DNA from: Roseicyclus persicicus
GTDB lineage: Bacteria > Pseudomonadota > Alphaproteobacteria > Rhodobacterales > Rhodobacteraceae
NCBI RefSeq assembly: GCF_012395815.1
Contig: NZ_JAAZQQ010000002.1
Span: forward strand, 744,001 to 808,000
Reading direction: 5' to 3'
Length of the DNA stretch: 64,000 bases
The notes below the pieces were generated by a model. The model did no database searches and had not been told where the DNA came from. It saw nothing but the letters and a program-made list of their open reading frames with translations. Within the stretch, counting starts at the first letter, position 1. Every line of letters begins with the position of its first letter. This document shows, in pieces, positions 53,819 through 63,922 of this stretch. Made by a program: the position numbers and the translations under genes.

Positions 53819-54565
53819 TCAGATCGAGGTCTTCTTGAACACCCGCTCGGGCAGGGCCCGGATGATGGCCATGATCAGCCGCCAGACCGGCCGCACGTAG
53901 ATCACGTCGCGCCCCTTTTCGACGGCGGCCAGCACCGCCGCGCCCACCTCCTCGGGCTGGGCGACCAGCCGCGCGGGCAGGTCCATGCCCTCGGTCATCC
54001 TGGTCGCCACGAAGCCCGGCAGCACCGTCACCACATGCACGCCCTTCTTGGCCAGCCGGTTCCTCAGCCCCGACAGGTAGGCCGTGAACCCCGCCTTGGC
54101 GCTGCCGTAGACGTAGTTCGACGCGCGCCCGCGCTCGCCCGCGACCGAGCTGATCCCGACCAGCGTGCCCGACCCGCGGGCCTCCATCGCGTTGGCCAGA
54201 ACACCCATGAGGCTCGCCGGCCCCTCGAAATTCGCGCGCAGGATGGTGGCGGCCCTGGTCATGTCGGCGGCGTTTTCCGCCTGCTCGCCCATCAGCCCGA
54301 TGGCCGAGACCGCGACGCGGGGCAGGGCGGGCAGACCCGCCACGAATCCCGCGTGGCTGTCGACGTCCAGCGCGTCCACCGCGTGCAGCGTGACACCCAC
54401 GCCGTAGCGCGTCACGAGATCCGCCCGGTCGGCCTCGAGCCGCTCAGGCTCGCGCGCCGCCAGCTGGATGTCGCAGCCCCGCGCCGCGAAGTCCCGCGCG
54501 ATGGCGCGCGCCATGTCCGACGTGGCCCCGAGGATCAGGACCGGCCCCTGCACCCGCCCGCTCAC
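53819..54565 (-). CDS. dprE2: SDR oxidoreductase, DprE2-like
   Basis: A 248-residue short-chain dehydrogenase. The nucleotide motif is LILGATSDMARAIARDFAARG, the catalytic set is SSVAG and YVYGSAKAGF (Tyr-x3-Lys), and LPGFVATRM follows. With its upstream DprE1-like partner it matches the decaprenylphosphoryl-2-keto-ribose reductase (DprE2) that completes ribose-to-arabinose epimerisation. The C-terminal helix WRLIMAIIRALPERVFKKTSI fits membrane association. It overlaps dprE1 by ATGA and is the last gene of the operon. Confidence 0.78.
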   Translation of the reverse strand: MSGRVQGPVLILGATSDMARAIARDFAARGCDIQLAAREPERLEADRADLVTRYGVGVTLHAVDALDVDSHAGFVAGLPALPRVAVSAIGLMGEQAENAADMTRAATILRANFEGPASLMGVLANAMEARGSGTLVGISSVAGERGRASNYVYGSAKAGFTAYLSGLRNRLAKKGVHVVTVLPGFVATRMTEGMDLPARLVAQPEEVGAAVLAAVEKGRDVIYVRPVWRLIMAIIRALPERVFKKTSI

Positions 54566-55884
54566 AGGCCCAGCCTTTCCGACTGCAGCGACACGAAGCG
54601 CCCCGCCGCGCCCGTCGCCGCCCGCATCGCGCGGAAGGCCGCCACGCGGTCGTCGGCGGCCTCCAGCACCGCGCGCGGCATCCGCGCGTCCTTGGCGAGG
54701 TAGAAGCGCCCGCCGTGCTCCAGCGTGATCCGGTCCAGTGTCTGCATCAGGTCTAGGCTCCCGTCATGGGCTGGGAAATCGAGCGCGAGCGTGTAGCCCG
54801 CGCGGGGAAAAGCGAAGCGGCTGTCCTGCGGCCCGAAGCGCTTCAGCACCGACAGGAACGAGCCCTGGCCCGAGGCGGCGATCACCTCGACCAGCCGGTG
54901 CAGCCCGCGCCGCGCGCTGTCCTCGGGCAGCACGCACTGGAACTGCACGAAGCCGCGCCGGCCGTAGATCCGGTTCCAGTCGCCGATGGCGTCGAGCGGG
55001 TAGAAATAGCTGTCCCAGGGCACCAGCGCCGGGCCCGGCTTGCGCGCGCCGAGGCGATAGTAGGCCGCGTTGAAGGCGCCCACGGTCCAGCGGTTCAGCG
55101 CCAGACCCGGCAGGTCCAGCGGCACGGTCAGCCGGCGCTTGCGCGGCACCCCGAACGGATCGCGCCGCCGCGCCGCCGGCAGGTCGCCGACACCCGCGTG
55201 CCGGCCGAGCATGACAAGGCTGCGGCCCAGATGCGGCCCCTCGGTCACGCAGTCGATCCAGGCCACCGAATAGGGCGCGTCCATCGCGCCCTCGAAGACG
55301 TCGATGGCCTCGTCGAGGCCCGCGGTCGCCCGCGTCTCCTGGCAGATCCAGCCCGTCTCGACCCGCCTCAGACGGATTGCGGCCCGCAGGATCACGCCGG
55401 TCAGGCCCATGCCGCCCACGGTCCAGGAAAACAGATCGCTCCCCGCCTCGGCGCGGGTGACGCGGCCGTCCGGCCCCATCACCTCGACCCAGTCGACGAA
55501 GGCGCCGAAGCCCCCGTCGACATGGTGGTTCTTGCCGTGCACATCCGCCGCGATGGCGCCGCCCAGCGTGACATAGCGCGTGCCCGGCGTGACCGACGGG
55601 AACCAGCCCCGCGGCAACAGGCAGGCGATGATCTCGGACAGGAGCACCCCGGCCTCGGCCACAAGCACGCCGGTCGCGGGGTCGAAGGCCAGCATCCGGT
55701 CCATCCCCCGCATGTCGAGCGTGACGCCGGGGCTCACCGCGCTGTCGCCATAGGCGCGCCCGTTCCCGCGCGCGATCACCGGCCCGCCCGCCGCCAGCGC
55801 CACCGCCACGTCGGCCTCCGACCGCATCCGCGCCACCCGCGCCTCGACCGGCCGGAACCGGCCCCATCCCGCCAGCCGCGTCAT
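54562..55884 (-). CDS. dprE1: FAD-linked oxidase, DprE1-like
   Basis: A 440-residue flavoprotein of the VAO fold. FAD-binding blocks ARGNGRAYGDSAV, TPGTRYVTLGGAIAADVHGKNHHVDGGFGAFVDWVEVMG and WTVGGMGLTGVIL and the C-terminal RFYLAKDAR (active-site Lys) match DprE1. It oxidises the 2'-hydroxyl of polyprenylphosphoryl-ribose. The position of the mycobacterial inhibitor-reactive Cys387 (WNICVDFP) reads YTLALDFP here, so it carries Ala. It overlaps the GtrA gene by ATGA. Confidence 0.82.
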   Translation of the reverse strand: MTRLAGWGRFRPVEARVARMRSEADVAVALAAGGPVIARGNGRAYGDSAVSPGVTLDMRGMDRMLAFDPATGVLVAEAGVLLSEIIACLLPRGWFPSVTPGTRYVTLGGAIAADVHGKNHHVDGGFGAFVDWVEVMGPDGRVTRAEAGSDLFSWTVGGMGLTGVILRAAIRLRRVETGWICQETRATAGLDEAIDVFEGAMDAPYSVAWIDCVTEGPHLGRSLVMLGRHAGVGDLPAARRRDPFGVPRKRRLTVPLDLPGLALNRWTVGAFNAAYYRLGARKPGPALVPWDSYFYPLDAIGDWNRIYGRRGFVQFQCVLPEDSARRGLHRLVEVIAASGQGSFLSVLKRFGPQDSRFAFPRAGYTLALDFPAHDGSLDLMQTLDRITLEHGGRFYLAKDARMPRAVLEAADDRVAAFRAMRAATGAAGRFVSLQSERLGL

Positions 55885-56312
55885 GCCGCGCCGCCCTCGC
55901 GGAAGACGAAGCGCCGGTCGAGCAGGTATTTCGTGACATAACCGATGGTCAGCCCGATCACCGCCCCGGCCTCGCGCGCCGCGTCGGTGCGCCAGGTCAG
56001 CCAGAAGGCGGTTTCCGTCACCCAGAAGATCGCCGTCGTCGCCACCCCCATCAGCGTGTAGAGCGCGAACTGCCGCCCCTGCGCGGCCACGCCCGCGGTG
56101 CGGTCGTAGAAGATCCAGCGCTTGTCGAGCAGGTATTTCACCACCAGCCCCACCAGCGTGCCCGTCACCATCGCCACGGCGAAGACCGCCGCCGCCTCGC
56201 GGTCGCCCAGCGCCAGCACCGCCCGTTGCGCGCCCAGGTTGGCCAGCGTCGCCACCACGGCGAACCCCGCGTAGCGCAGCGCCAGCACGGGCCCCCGCGG
56301 CGGGCCGCTCAC
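55881..56312 (-). CDS. GtrA-family membrane protein
   Basis: A 143-residue, four-helix GtrA-type protein: LRYAGFAVVATLANLGAQRAVL, VGLVVKYLLDKRWIFYD, GVATTAIFWVTETAFWL, and IGYVTKYLLDRRFVFRE. GtrA proteins move or assist polyprenyl-phosphate sugars across the membrane; the mycobacterial relative Rv3789 lies next to dprE1/dprE2 and is linked to decaprenylphosphoryl-arabinose handling. The GTG start at 56312 overlaps the stop of the HAD-UbiA gene (GTGA). Confidence 0.83.
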   Translation of the reverse strand: MSGPPRGPVLALRYAGFAVVATLANLGAQRAVLALGDREAAAVFAVAMVTGTLVGLVVKYLLDKRWIFYDRTAGVAAQGRQFALYTLMGVATTAIFWVTETAFWLTWRTDAAREAGAVIGLTIGYVTKYLLDRRFVFREGGAA

Positions 56313-57766
56313 AGCACCACCGCCAGCACGACGAAAACCGCGATCAGCACCAGCACCTTGCGGCTGGTCGGCGTCTCCAGCGCCCAGACCATCGGGTCGT
56401 CCTGCATCTCGCCGCGCGCGGCCAGCATCACCATCCGGCTGATCCAGAAGATCAGGAGCGGGCACACCCCCCACAGCATCCAGGGCGCGCCGAATTTCTC
56501 CTGCACGCCCGGCTCGTCGATGTAGAGCGCCAGCACCAGCACCGCGAGGTAGCCCGAGGCGACCGCCATCTGGCTCAACACCCCCCGGTCCTCGACCCGG
56601 TAGCCGCGCCGCGACACGTCGCGGCCCGCGGCCTGCAGGTCGGTCAGTTCCGCCAGCCGCTTCACGGCCGCCAGCGCGAAGAACAGGAACATCGAGACGG
56701 CCAACAGCCACACCGACAGTTCCAGCCCGATCGCCACGCCGCCCGCGATGATGCGCAGGGTGAACAGCGTGGCCAACATGCAGATGTCGACCATCGTGTG
56801 CCGCTTCAGGCTGACCGAATAGGCCATCGTCGCCACGAAATAGAGCGCCACCACGGCGAACAGCAGCGGCCCCACCGCCAGCGCCACGGCCAGCCCCGCC
56901 GCCAGCAGCACGGGGAACAGCCAGGTTCCCGTCGCCGCCGACAGGGATCCTTGCGCGAACGGGCGCAGGCGCTTGCGCGGGTGGCTGCGGTCGTCGGTCA
57001 GGTCGAGCAGGTCGTTCAGCACGTAGCCCGAGGACGCCGTCAGGCTCAGCGCGACGAAGGCCCCGACCGCCGCGAGCAGCGCCGCGGGGTCGACGTGCAG
57101 GTTCGCCAGCATCGGCACGAAGACCAGCAGGTTCTTCAGCCACTGCTGCGGCCGCAGCGCCCGGCGGATCGCGGGGCCGGCGGGCGCCAGCGGCGGCAGG
57201 TGCTCCGCCCGCGCGCCCGCGCGCCGGTCGAGCGCCGCCCGCACCCGCGGCGCGGCGCCGACGCTCACCGCGCCCTCCGCGACGTCCCAGACGGCCAGGT
57301 CCGCCGCGCTGTCGCCGATGTAGTCGAAGCCCCGCGCGCCGTAGGTCCGCGTCAGGAAATCGGCCTTGGCCGCGCCCTTGAGGTTCACCCCCTCCGCCGT
57401 CCCGTGCACCTCGTCGAACAGGCCGAGGTGGTCGGCGATGGCCCGCGCGATGCGCGCCTCGGTCGCCGTCACCAGCGCCGTGCGCCCGCCGGCGGCCCGC
57501 CACGCCTCGACCCGCGCGATCACGCGGGGGTCGTAGGGCAGGGTGGCCACCGGGATGTCGCAGCGCGCCGCGAGCCAGTCCTTCAGCGCCGCCCGCCCGC
57601 CCCGCAGCGCCGCCACGCTGCCTGCCAGCACGCGGGGGTTGCGCGACAGCGCGTTCCAGAAACATTCGTGCAGCATGTCCGAGCGCAGGAGCGTGCCGTC
57701 GAGGTCGACGACCAGCACCCGGCCCCCCGCCGCCGGCCCGGGCGCCACCGGGCTTGCCCCGGTCAT
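56309..57766 (-). CDS. HAD phosphatase-UbiA prenyltransferase fusion (DPPR synthase-like)
   Basis: A 485-residue fusion. The N-terminal HAD domain (about 15-190) has VVDLDGTLLRSD, LVTATEARIARAIADHLG and YIGDSAADLAVWDVA. The C-terminal UbiA domain (about 205-485) has RPQQWLKN, the Mg-binding NDLLDLTDDRSHPRKRLRPFAQG and YSVSLKRHTMVDICMLATLFTLRIIAGG, closest to decaprenyl-phosphate phosphoribosyltransferase. The HAD part could remove the 5-phosphate from the product. AGGA precedes the ATG at 57766. It heads the four-gene cluster. Confidence 0.83.
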   Translation of the reverse strand: MTGASPVAPGPAAGGRVLVVDLDGTLLRSDMLHECFWNALSRNPRVLAGSVAALRGGRAALKDWLAARCDIPVATLPYDPRVIARVEAWRAAGGRTALVTATEARIARAIADHLGLFDEVHGTAEGVNLKGAAKADFLTRTYGARGFDYIGDSAADLAVWDVAEGAVSVGAAPRVRAALDRRAGARAEHLPPLAPAGPAIRRALRPQQWLKNLLVFVPMLANLHVDPAALLAAVGAFVALSLTASSGYVLNDLLDLTDDRSHPRKRLRPFAQGSLSAATGTWLFPVLLAAGLAVALAVGPLLFAVVALYFVATMAYSVSLKRHTMVDICMLATLFTLRIIAGGVAIGLELSVWLLAVSMFLFFALAAVKRLAELTDLQAAGRDVSRRGYRVEDRGVLSQMAVASGYLAVLVLALYIDEPGVQEKFGAPWMLWGVCPLLIFWISRMVMLAARGEMQDDPMVWALETPTSRKVLVLIAVFVVLAVVL

Positions 57767-57946
57767 CGGATCCTGCGACGCATTCAGGGCGGGCTCCCTT
57801 CGGTTTTTCCCTGCGTTTTCAATCGCGCCAGACCCTGCACCAGCGCGCAGGCCAAAGCCAGCGCTTTCTGCCGTGCACCGCCCTCGACAGCCGGCCTCCC
57901 GCGCGGCTATCCTGCCGCTATCCGTTTGCAGCCCAAGGATTTTGCC

Positions 57947-59368
57947 GTGCCGCCCCTCGCCCTGCCGCTGCCCCGCCTGCGCCCCCTCGGCCTTGCCGCC
58001 GGCCTTGTCCTCGCGCCACTCGCCCCCCTGCAGGCGCAGGTCGCCGCCGAGACGCCCGCCCCCGCGGCCGAGCCCGCCGTGACCCCCGAGGCCGCCGCCG
58101 CCGCGGCCGCGGCCGCCGCTGCGGCCCAGGCCACCGCGCTGGCCGAGGCCGAGGCCGCCGAGCAGGCCCGCCGCGCCGCCATCGCCGCCGAGATCGCCCG
58201 CCTCGCCGCCGAGCGCGAGGCCGCCCGTCTGGCCGCCGAGGCCGCCGCCGCCGCCGCCTCGGGCGCCGCCGCCCAGGCCGCCGCCGCGGCCGAAGCCGAG
58301 GCCGCCGAAGCCGCCCGCCGCGATGCCATCGCCGCCGAACTCGCCCGGCTGGCGGAGGAGCGCGCCGCCCGCGCCCGCGCCGAGGCCGCCGTCGCCGCCT
58401 GCATGGACGCCGCCGGCCCCGCCTCGGCCGGGGTGCCGGTCAGCGAGGCCGCCCAGCGCGCCGTCTTCGACCGGCTCCGCACCGCGCTGGCCGCCTGCGA
58501 GGAGGCGGCCGAACTGGCCCCCGAGGCCGGCGGGCCGCTCTTCCACCTCGCCACCGTGGCCCAGGCCCGCGGCCAGCACCGCGAGGCCGTCGCCCTCTAC
58601 GAGCGTGCCGCCGCCGCCGGCATCGGCGCCGCCCACACCCGCCTCGGCGACTACTACAACTTCGGCATCGGCCCGATCCGCCCCGACCTCGACCGCGCCA
58701 TCGCCGCCTACCGCGCCGCGACCGATCTGGACGACCCCGCCGGCACCGCGACGCTCGCCTTCATGTACCGCCTCGGCCGCGGCGTGTCGCGCGACCCGGC
58801 CGAGATGATCCGCCTGTTCCGCGCCGCCGCCGACCAGGGCTACCACTTCGCGCAGGTCAACCTCGCCCAGACCTACCTGACCGGCGAGGGCGTGCCGGGG
58901 GGCAGCGACGCGGCCCTCGGCATCCCCGACCCGCGCGCCGCCGTGCCGCTCCTGGCCGCCGCCGCCCGCGCGGGCAACATGGACGCGGCGCTCGCGCTCG
59001 CCCGGCTCTACGCCGATGGCGCCGAGGGCGTGCCGCCCAACGCCCCCTCGCGCCTGCGCTGGACCCGCGTCGCCGCCGAGGCCGGCCACCCGCCCGCCAT
59101 CGCGGCGCTGGCCTACCTGCGCGAACAGGGCCTCGGCGCCCCCGCCGACCCGGTCGCCGCCGCGCAGGGCTATGTCGCCGCGCTGGAAACCGGCGAGGTC
59201 GATGTCGACGACCTCCGCGCCGCGGGCGGCCCGCGTCCCCCCGGCTGGGACCGCCAGACGGCGATCGAGTTCCAGCTGATCCTGCAGGCCCGCGGTCTTT
59301 ACCAGGGCGCCATCGACGGCATCGTCGGCCCCGGCACGCTGGGCGGTGCGCGGGAGCTCGGGGATTAA
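57947..59368 (+). CDS. SEL1-repeat protein with Ala-rich coiled coil and peptidoglycan-binding-like tail
   Basis: A 473-residue exported protein. A signal peptide (LRPLGLAAGLVLAPLAPLQAQ) is followed by a very Ala/Glu-rich coiled coil (about 50-150), then SEL1/TPR-type repeats (about 180-420: AVALYERAAAAGIGAAHTRLGDYYNFG, FMYRLGRGVSRDPAEMIRLFRAAADQGYHFAQVNLAQTYLTGEG) and a tail ILQARGLYQGAIDGIVGPGT resembling a peptidoglycan-binding repeat. The GTG at 57947 has AAGGA upstream; the longer frame starts in the divergent promoter. Likely periplasmic. Partners unknown. Confidence 0.78.
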   Translation: MPPLALPLPRLRPLGLAAGLVLAPLAPLQAQVAAETPAPAAEPAVTPEAAAAAAAAAAAAQATALAEAEAAEQARRAAIAAEIARLAAEREAARLAAEAAAAAASGAAAQAAAAAEAEAAEAARRDAIAAELARLAEERAARARAEAAVAACMDAAGPASAGVPVSEAAQRAVFDRLRTALAACEEAAELAPEAGGPLFHLATVAQARGQHREAVALYERAAAAGIGAAHTRLGDYYNFGIGPIRPDLDRAIAAYRAATDLDDPAGTATLAFMYRLGRGVSRDPAEMIRLFRAAADQGYHFAQVNLAQTYLTGEGVPGGSDAALGIPDPRAAVPLLAAAARAGNMDAALALARLYADGAEGVPPNAPSRLRWTRVAAEAGHPPAIAALAYLREQGLGAPADPVAAAQGYVAALETGEVDVDDLRAAGGPRPPGWDRQTAIEFQLILQARGLYQGAIDGIVGPGTLGGARELGD

Positions 59369-59408
59369 GGTTTCACATGAGGATCGCTGCGGAACCCGCT
59401 GAAATCCC

Positions 59409-59981
59409 TCAGCGATCCATCCCGTGATACTCGGGGTTCGGCATCATGTCCGACGCGATGGCAAAGCGGTTCGACATGTTGAAGAACCCGATCACGTCGG
59501 CGAGGTCGAAGATCTCCCCCTCGCTCAGCCCCGCCTCCCGCAGCGCCTGCCGGTCCGGCTCGTCCACCTCCCAGGGCGCGGTGGTCAGCTTCCAGGCGAA
59601 ATCCAGCATCGCCCGCTGCCGCGCCTCCAGCGGCGCCACCCGGTAGTTCATCACCAGCATCTCGCCCAGTTGCGGTTCGCCCGAGAGCTTCCGCACCGCC
59701 TGCCCATGCGCCACGAGGCAGTAGAAACAGCGGTTCGCCGACGACACCACCACCGCCACCATCTCGCGCTCCAGCTTGGACAGGCCCGAGGGCGCCAGCA
59801 TCAACGTGTTGTAGTATTGCGCAAAGGCCCGGAGCTTGTCCTGGTTGCGTGAAAACGTGCGCAACACGTTCGGCACCATCCCCAGCTTTTCCTCGCAGAT
59901 CTCGAAATACCGCCGCATGTCCTCGTCGAGGTCTGCGGGATCGGGCAGGTCGTAGAATGAGACGTGATCGGGTTGCGGCAT
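59409..59981 (-). CDS. AhpD-like (CMD) peroxidase-related protein
   Basis: A 190-residue carboxymuconolactone decarboxylase-fold protein of the uncharacterised peroxidase-related group. It keeps the redox centre NRCFYCLVAHGQAV (Cys-x2-Cys-x3-His), then DFAWKLTTAPWEV and FFNMSNRFAIASDMMPNPEYHGM. Probable alkylhydroperoxidase. GAGGAGGAG precedes the ATG. It lies downstream of the transporter operon, behind a hairpin cluster. Confidence 0.82.
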   Translation of the reverse strand: MPQPDHVSFYDLPDPADLDEDMRRYFEICEEKLGMVPNVLRTFSRNQDKLRAFAQYYNTLMLAPSGLSKLEREMVAVVVSSANRCFYCLVAHGQAVRKLSGEPQLGEMLVMNYRVAPLEARQRAMLDFAWKLTTAPWEVDEPDRQALREAGLSEGEIFDLADVIGFFNMSNRFAIASDMMPNPEYHGMDR

Positions 59982-60040
59982 GGCGGCTCCTCCTCCTCGG
60001 ACGCCGCCAGACTGGTCCGGCCGGCATCGGGCCGCAACCC

Positions 60041-60073
60041 CTCCCATCTTTGCTTCCGAAATACTCTCGGGGG
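60041..60073 (-). repeat. Interspersed repeat, copy C (diverged)
   Basis: On the minus strand CCCCCGAGAG, TATTTCGGAAGC, AAAGATGGGAGG follow the same order as copies A and B (35413, 39339). It lies between a hairpin pair (60077-60126) and the AhpD-like gene. Confidence 0.5.
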
Positions 60074-60076
60074 AGC

Positions 60077-60126
60077 GCGAGGGGGCAGACAGCCCCCTCG
60101 CACGGGTCGCCTGCGCAAGCAGGCGA
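60077..60126 (-). terminator. Hairpin pair after the oligopeptide transporter operon
   Basis: Two perfect stems: GCGAGGGGGC/GCCCCCTCGC (60077-60086, 60092-60101, 5-base loop) and TCGCCTGC/GCAGGCGA (60107-60114, 60119-60126, tetraloop). They begin 7 bases after the operon's last stop; neither has a T-run. Confidence 0.65.
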
Positions 60127-60132
60127 AACCCC

Positions 60133-61835
<1,703 letters not shown>

Positions 61836-61836
<1 letters not shown>

Positions 61837-62783
61837 CAGCGCAGCCTCGGGTTCAGCGCGTCGCGCAGCCAGTCGCCGAGCAGGTTCACGGCGAGCGCCA
61901 GCGCGAGCAGCGTGCAGGCGGGGAAGAACAGGATCCACCACTCGCCCGAGAACAGGTAGCCTTGCCCGATGCGGATGAGCGTGCCGAGCGACGGCTCGGT
62001 CGGCGGCGCGCCCACCCCGAGGAAGGACAGCGTCGCCTCGGCGATGATGGCCAGCGCCAGCGAGATGGTGGCGATGACCAGCACCGGCGACAGCACGTTG
62101 GGCAGGATGTGGCGCAGCATGATCGCGGCGGGCGAGCGCCCGATCAGCCGGGCGGCGGCCACGTATTCCTTGGATTTCTCGACCAGCGTCGCGCCGCGCA
62201 CCACGCGGGCGAACTGCACCCAGTCCGACAGGCCGATGGCGATGATCAGCACCCAGATCGCCACGTCGTTGCGGTATTCGGGCGGCGTGATCCCCTTGGC
62301 GATGCCGAAGATCAGCATGGCCACAAGGATCGCCGGAAAGGTCAGCTGCACGTCCGCGACGCGCATGATGATCGTCTCGACCAGCCCGCCGACATAGCCC
62401 GCGATCAGGCCCAGGGTGATCCCCAGCACCATGGCGAAGCCGACCGCGGCGAAGCCCACGAACAGCGAGATCCGAAGCCCGTAGAGGATGGTCGAGAACA
62501 CGTCCCGCCCCTGGTCGTCGGTGCCCATCAGGAAGCTTTCGCCGGTGAACATGTTGGGCGCGTTCGGCGGCGTGAAGCCGTTCATCAGGTTCAGCGTGGC
62601 GGGGTTGAACGGGTCGTGCGGCGCGATCAGCGGCGCGAACACCGCCGACAGGATCAAGAGGACCGTCACCGCCGCCGAGACCATCGCCACCGGCGAGCGG
62701 CGGAAGGAATGGGCGACGTCGCTGTCCCAGGCGAGCGACAGGCGCGAGCGGGGGCGGGTCACGGGGGTGGGCGTGTCGGTCAT
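61836..62783 (-). CDS. Peptide ABC transporter permease, DppC-like
   Basis: A 315-residue permease with a cytoplasmic N-terminus, a first helix at about 33-53 (VAMVSAAVTVLLILSAVFAPLIAPHDP), the GTDDQGRDVFSTILYGLRISL motif and the EAA segment KSKEYVAAARLIGRSPAAIMLRHILPN. Overlaps the ATPase gene by TGATG and is followed upstream by DppB with a 4-base gap. Its specificity may be dipeptides, nickel or other ligands; not decidable here. Confidence 0.93.
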
Positions 62784-62787
62784 GGCC

Positions 62788-63750
62788 TCAGCTCCTCAGC
62801 CGCGGGTCGATGGCGACGTACAGAAGGTCGACGATCAGGTTGATGCCCACGAACATGACCGAGATCAGCATCAGGTAGGCGGCCATCACGGGGATGTCGA
62901 CGAACTGGATCGCGTTGATGAACAGAAGGCCGACGCCCGGCCACTGGAACACGGTTTCGGTGATGATGGCGAAGGCGATGATCGACCCCAGCTGCAGACC
63001 CGTCACGGTGATGACGGGCACCAGCGTGTTCTTCAGCGCGTGGCGGAAGTTGATCGCCTTCTGCGACAGCCCGCGCGCGCGGGCGAAGCGGATGTAGTCC
63101 TGCCGCAGCACTTCCAGCATCTCGGACCGCACCAGCCGCATGATCAGCGTCATCTGGTACAGCCCCAGCGTGATCGACGGCAGGATCAGCGCGATCAGGC
63201 CCGATTGCGTCAGGAAGCCGGTGGACCAGCCCCCGAGCTGGACGACCTCCCCGCGCCCGAAGGAGGGGAGCCAGGACAGTTCCACCGCGAAGACGTAGAT
63301 CAGCAGGATGCCGATCAGGAAGGTCGGCAGCGACACCCCGATCAGGCTGAGGGTCATGATCGCGTTGGCCGCCCAGCCGTCGCGCCGGATCGCGGTGAAG
63401 ACGCCGAAGACGATCCCGAAGACCAGCGCGAACAGGCCCGAGACCGCGGCCAGCTCCAGCGTGGCGGGCAGGCGTTCGGCGATGATCTCGGCCACCGGCC
63501 GGCCCTGCCTGTAGGAGATGCCGAGATCGCCCTGCACGGCGCGGACGAGGAAATTCCAGTACTGCACGAAGAACGGGTCGTTCAGCCCGAGGTTCTCGCG
63601 CAGGCGTTCGATGTCCTCGACGGTGCGCTCCTGGCCCAGCATCGTCTCGACCGGGTCGCCGACGAAGCGGAACATGGCGAAGGCGACAAGCCCCACCACG
63701 AGCAGCACGAGCACCGACTGGAGTATTCGGCGGAAGATATAGCTGAGCAT
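62788..63750 (-). CDS. Peptide ABC transporter permease, DppB-like
   Basis: A 320-residue permease beginning MLSYIFRRILQSVLVLLVVGLVAFAMFRFVGDPVETMLG, the DppB start, with the EAA loop RQDYIRFARARGLSQKAINFRHALKNTLVPVITVTG and the C-terminal IDPRLRS. It forms the membrane channel with DppC. A 172-bp gap with a hairpin separates it from the binding-protein gene. Confidence 0.94.
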   Translation of the reverse strand: MLSYIFRRILQSVLVLLVVGLVAFAMFRFVGDPVETMLGQERTVEDIERLRENLGLNDPFFVQYWNFLVRAVQGDLGISYRQGRPVAEIIAERLPATLELAAVSGLFALVFGIVFGVFTAIRRDGWAANAIMTLSLIGVSLPTFLIGILLIYVFAVELSWLPSFGRGEVVQLGGWSTGFLTQSGLIALILPSITLGLYQMTLIMRLVRSEMLEVLRQDYIRFARARGLSQKAINFRHALKNTLVPVITVTGLQLGSIIAFAIITETVFQWPGVGLLFINAIQFVDIPVMAAYLMLISVMFVGINLIVDLLYVAIDPRLRS

Positions 63751-63864
63751 GTGCCTGGCATCCCTGTTCGCGAGGGTCAGGACTGCCCGCTGCGCCGCCG
63801 CCCGTCAAGCCTTGGAGGCCGGGGGCGGCGCGGCGCGGGCGTCCGCCGCCCCCGGGCGATGCAG

Positions 63865-63891
63865 GGCGCGGCGCCGGGCGGGCGCCGCGCC
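63865..63891 (-). terminator. Hairpin between binding-protein gene and DppB
   Basis: Perfect 11-bp stem (GGCGCGGCGCC/GGCGCCGCGCC) with a 5-base loop, 32 bases after the binding-protein stop, and no T-tract. Probably stabilises the binding-protein mRNA or lowers read-through. The rest of 63751-63922 shows no gene. Confidence 0.6.
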
Positions 63892-63922
63892 GCCTTGGGC
63901 GGCAGGTTGGAAAGCGCGGGGC

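Noticed and set aside
52100-54703. 867-codon plus-strand frame
   Set aside because: Antisense to two minus-strand genes and starting inside the palindrome array; Arg/Gly/His-rich, no domain.
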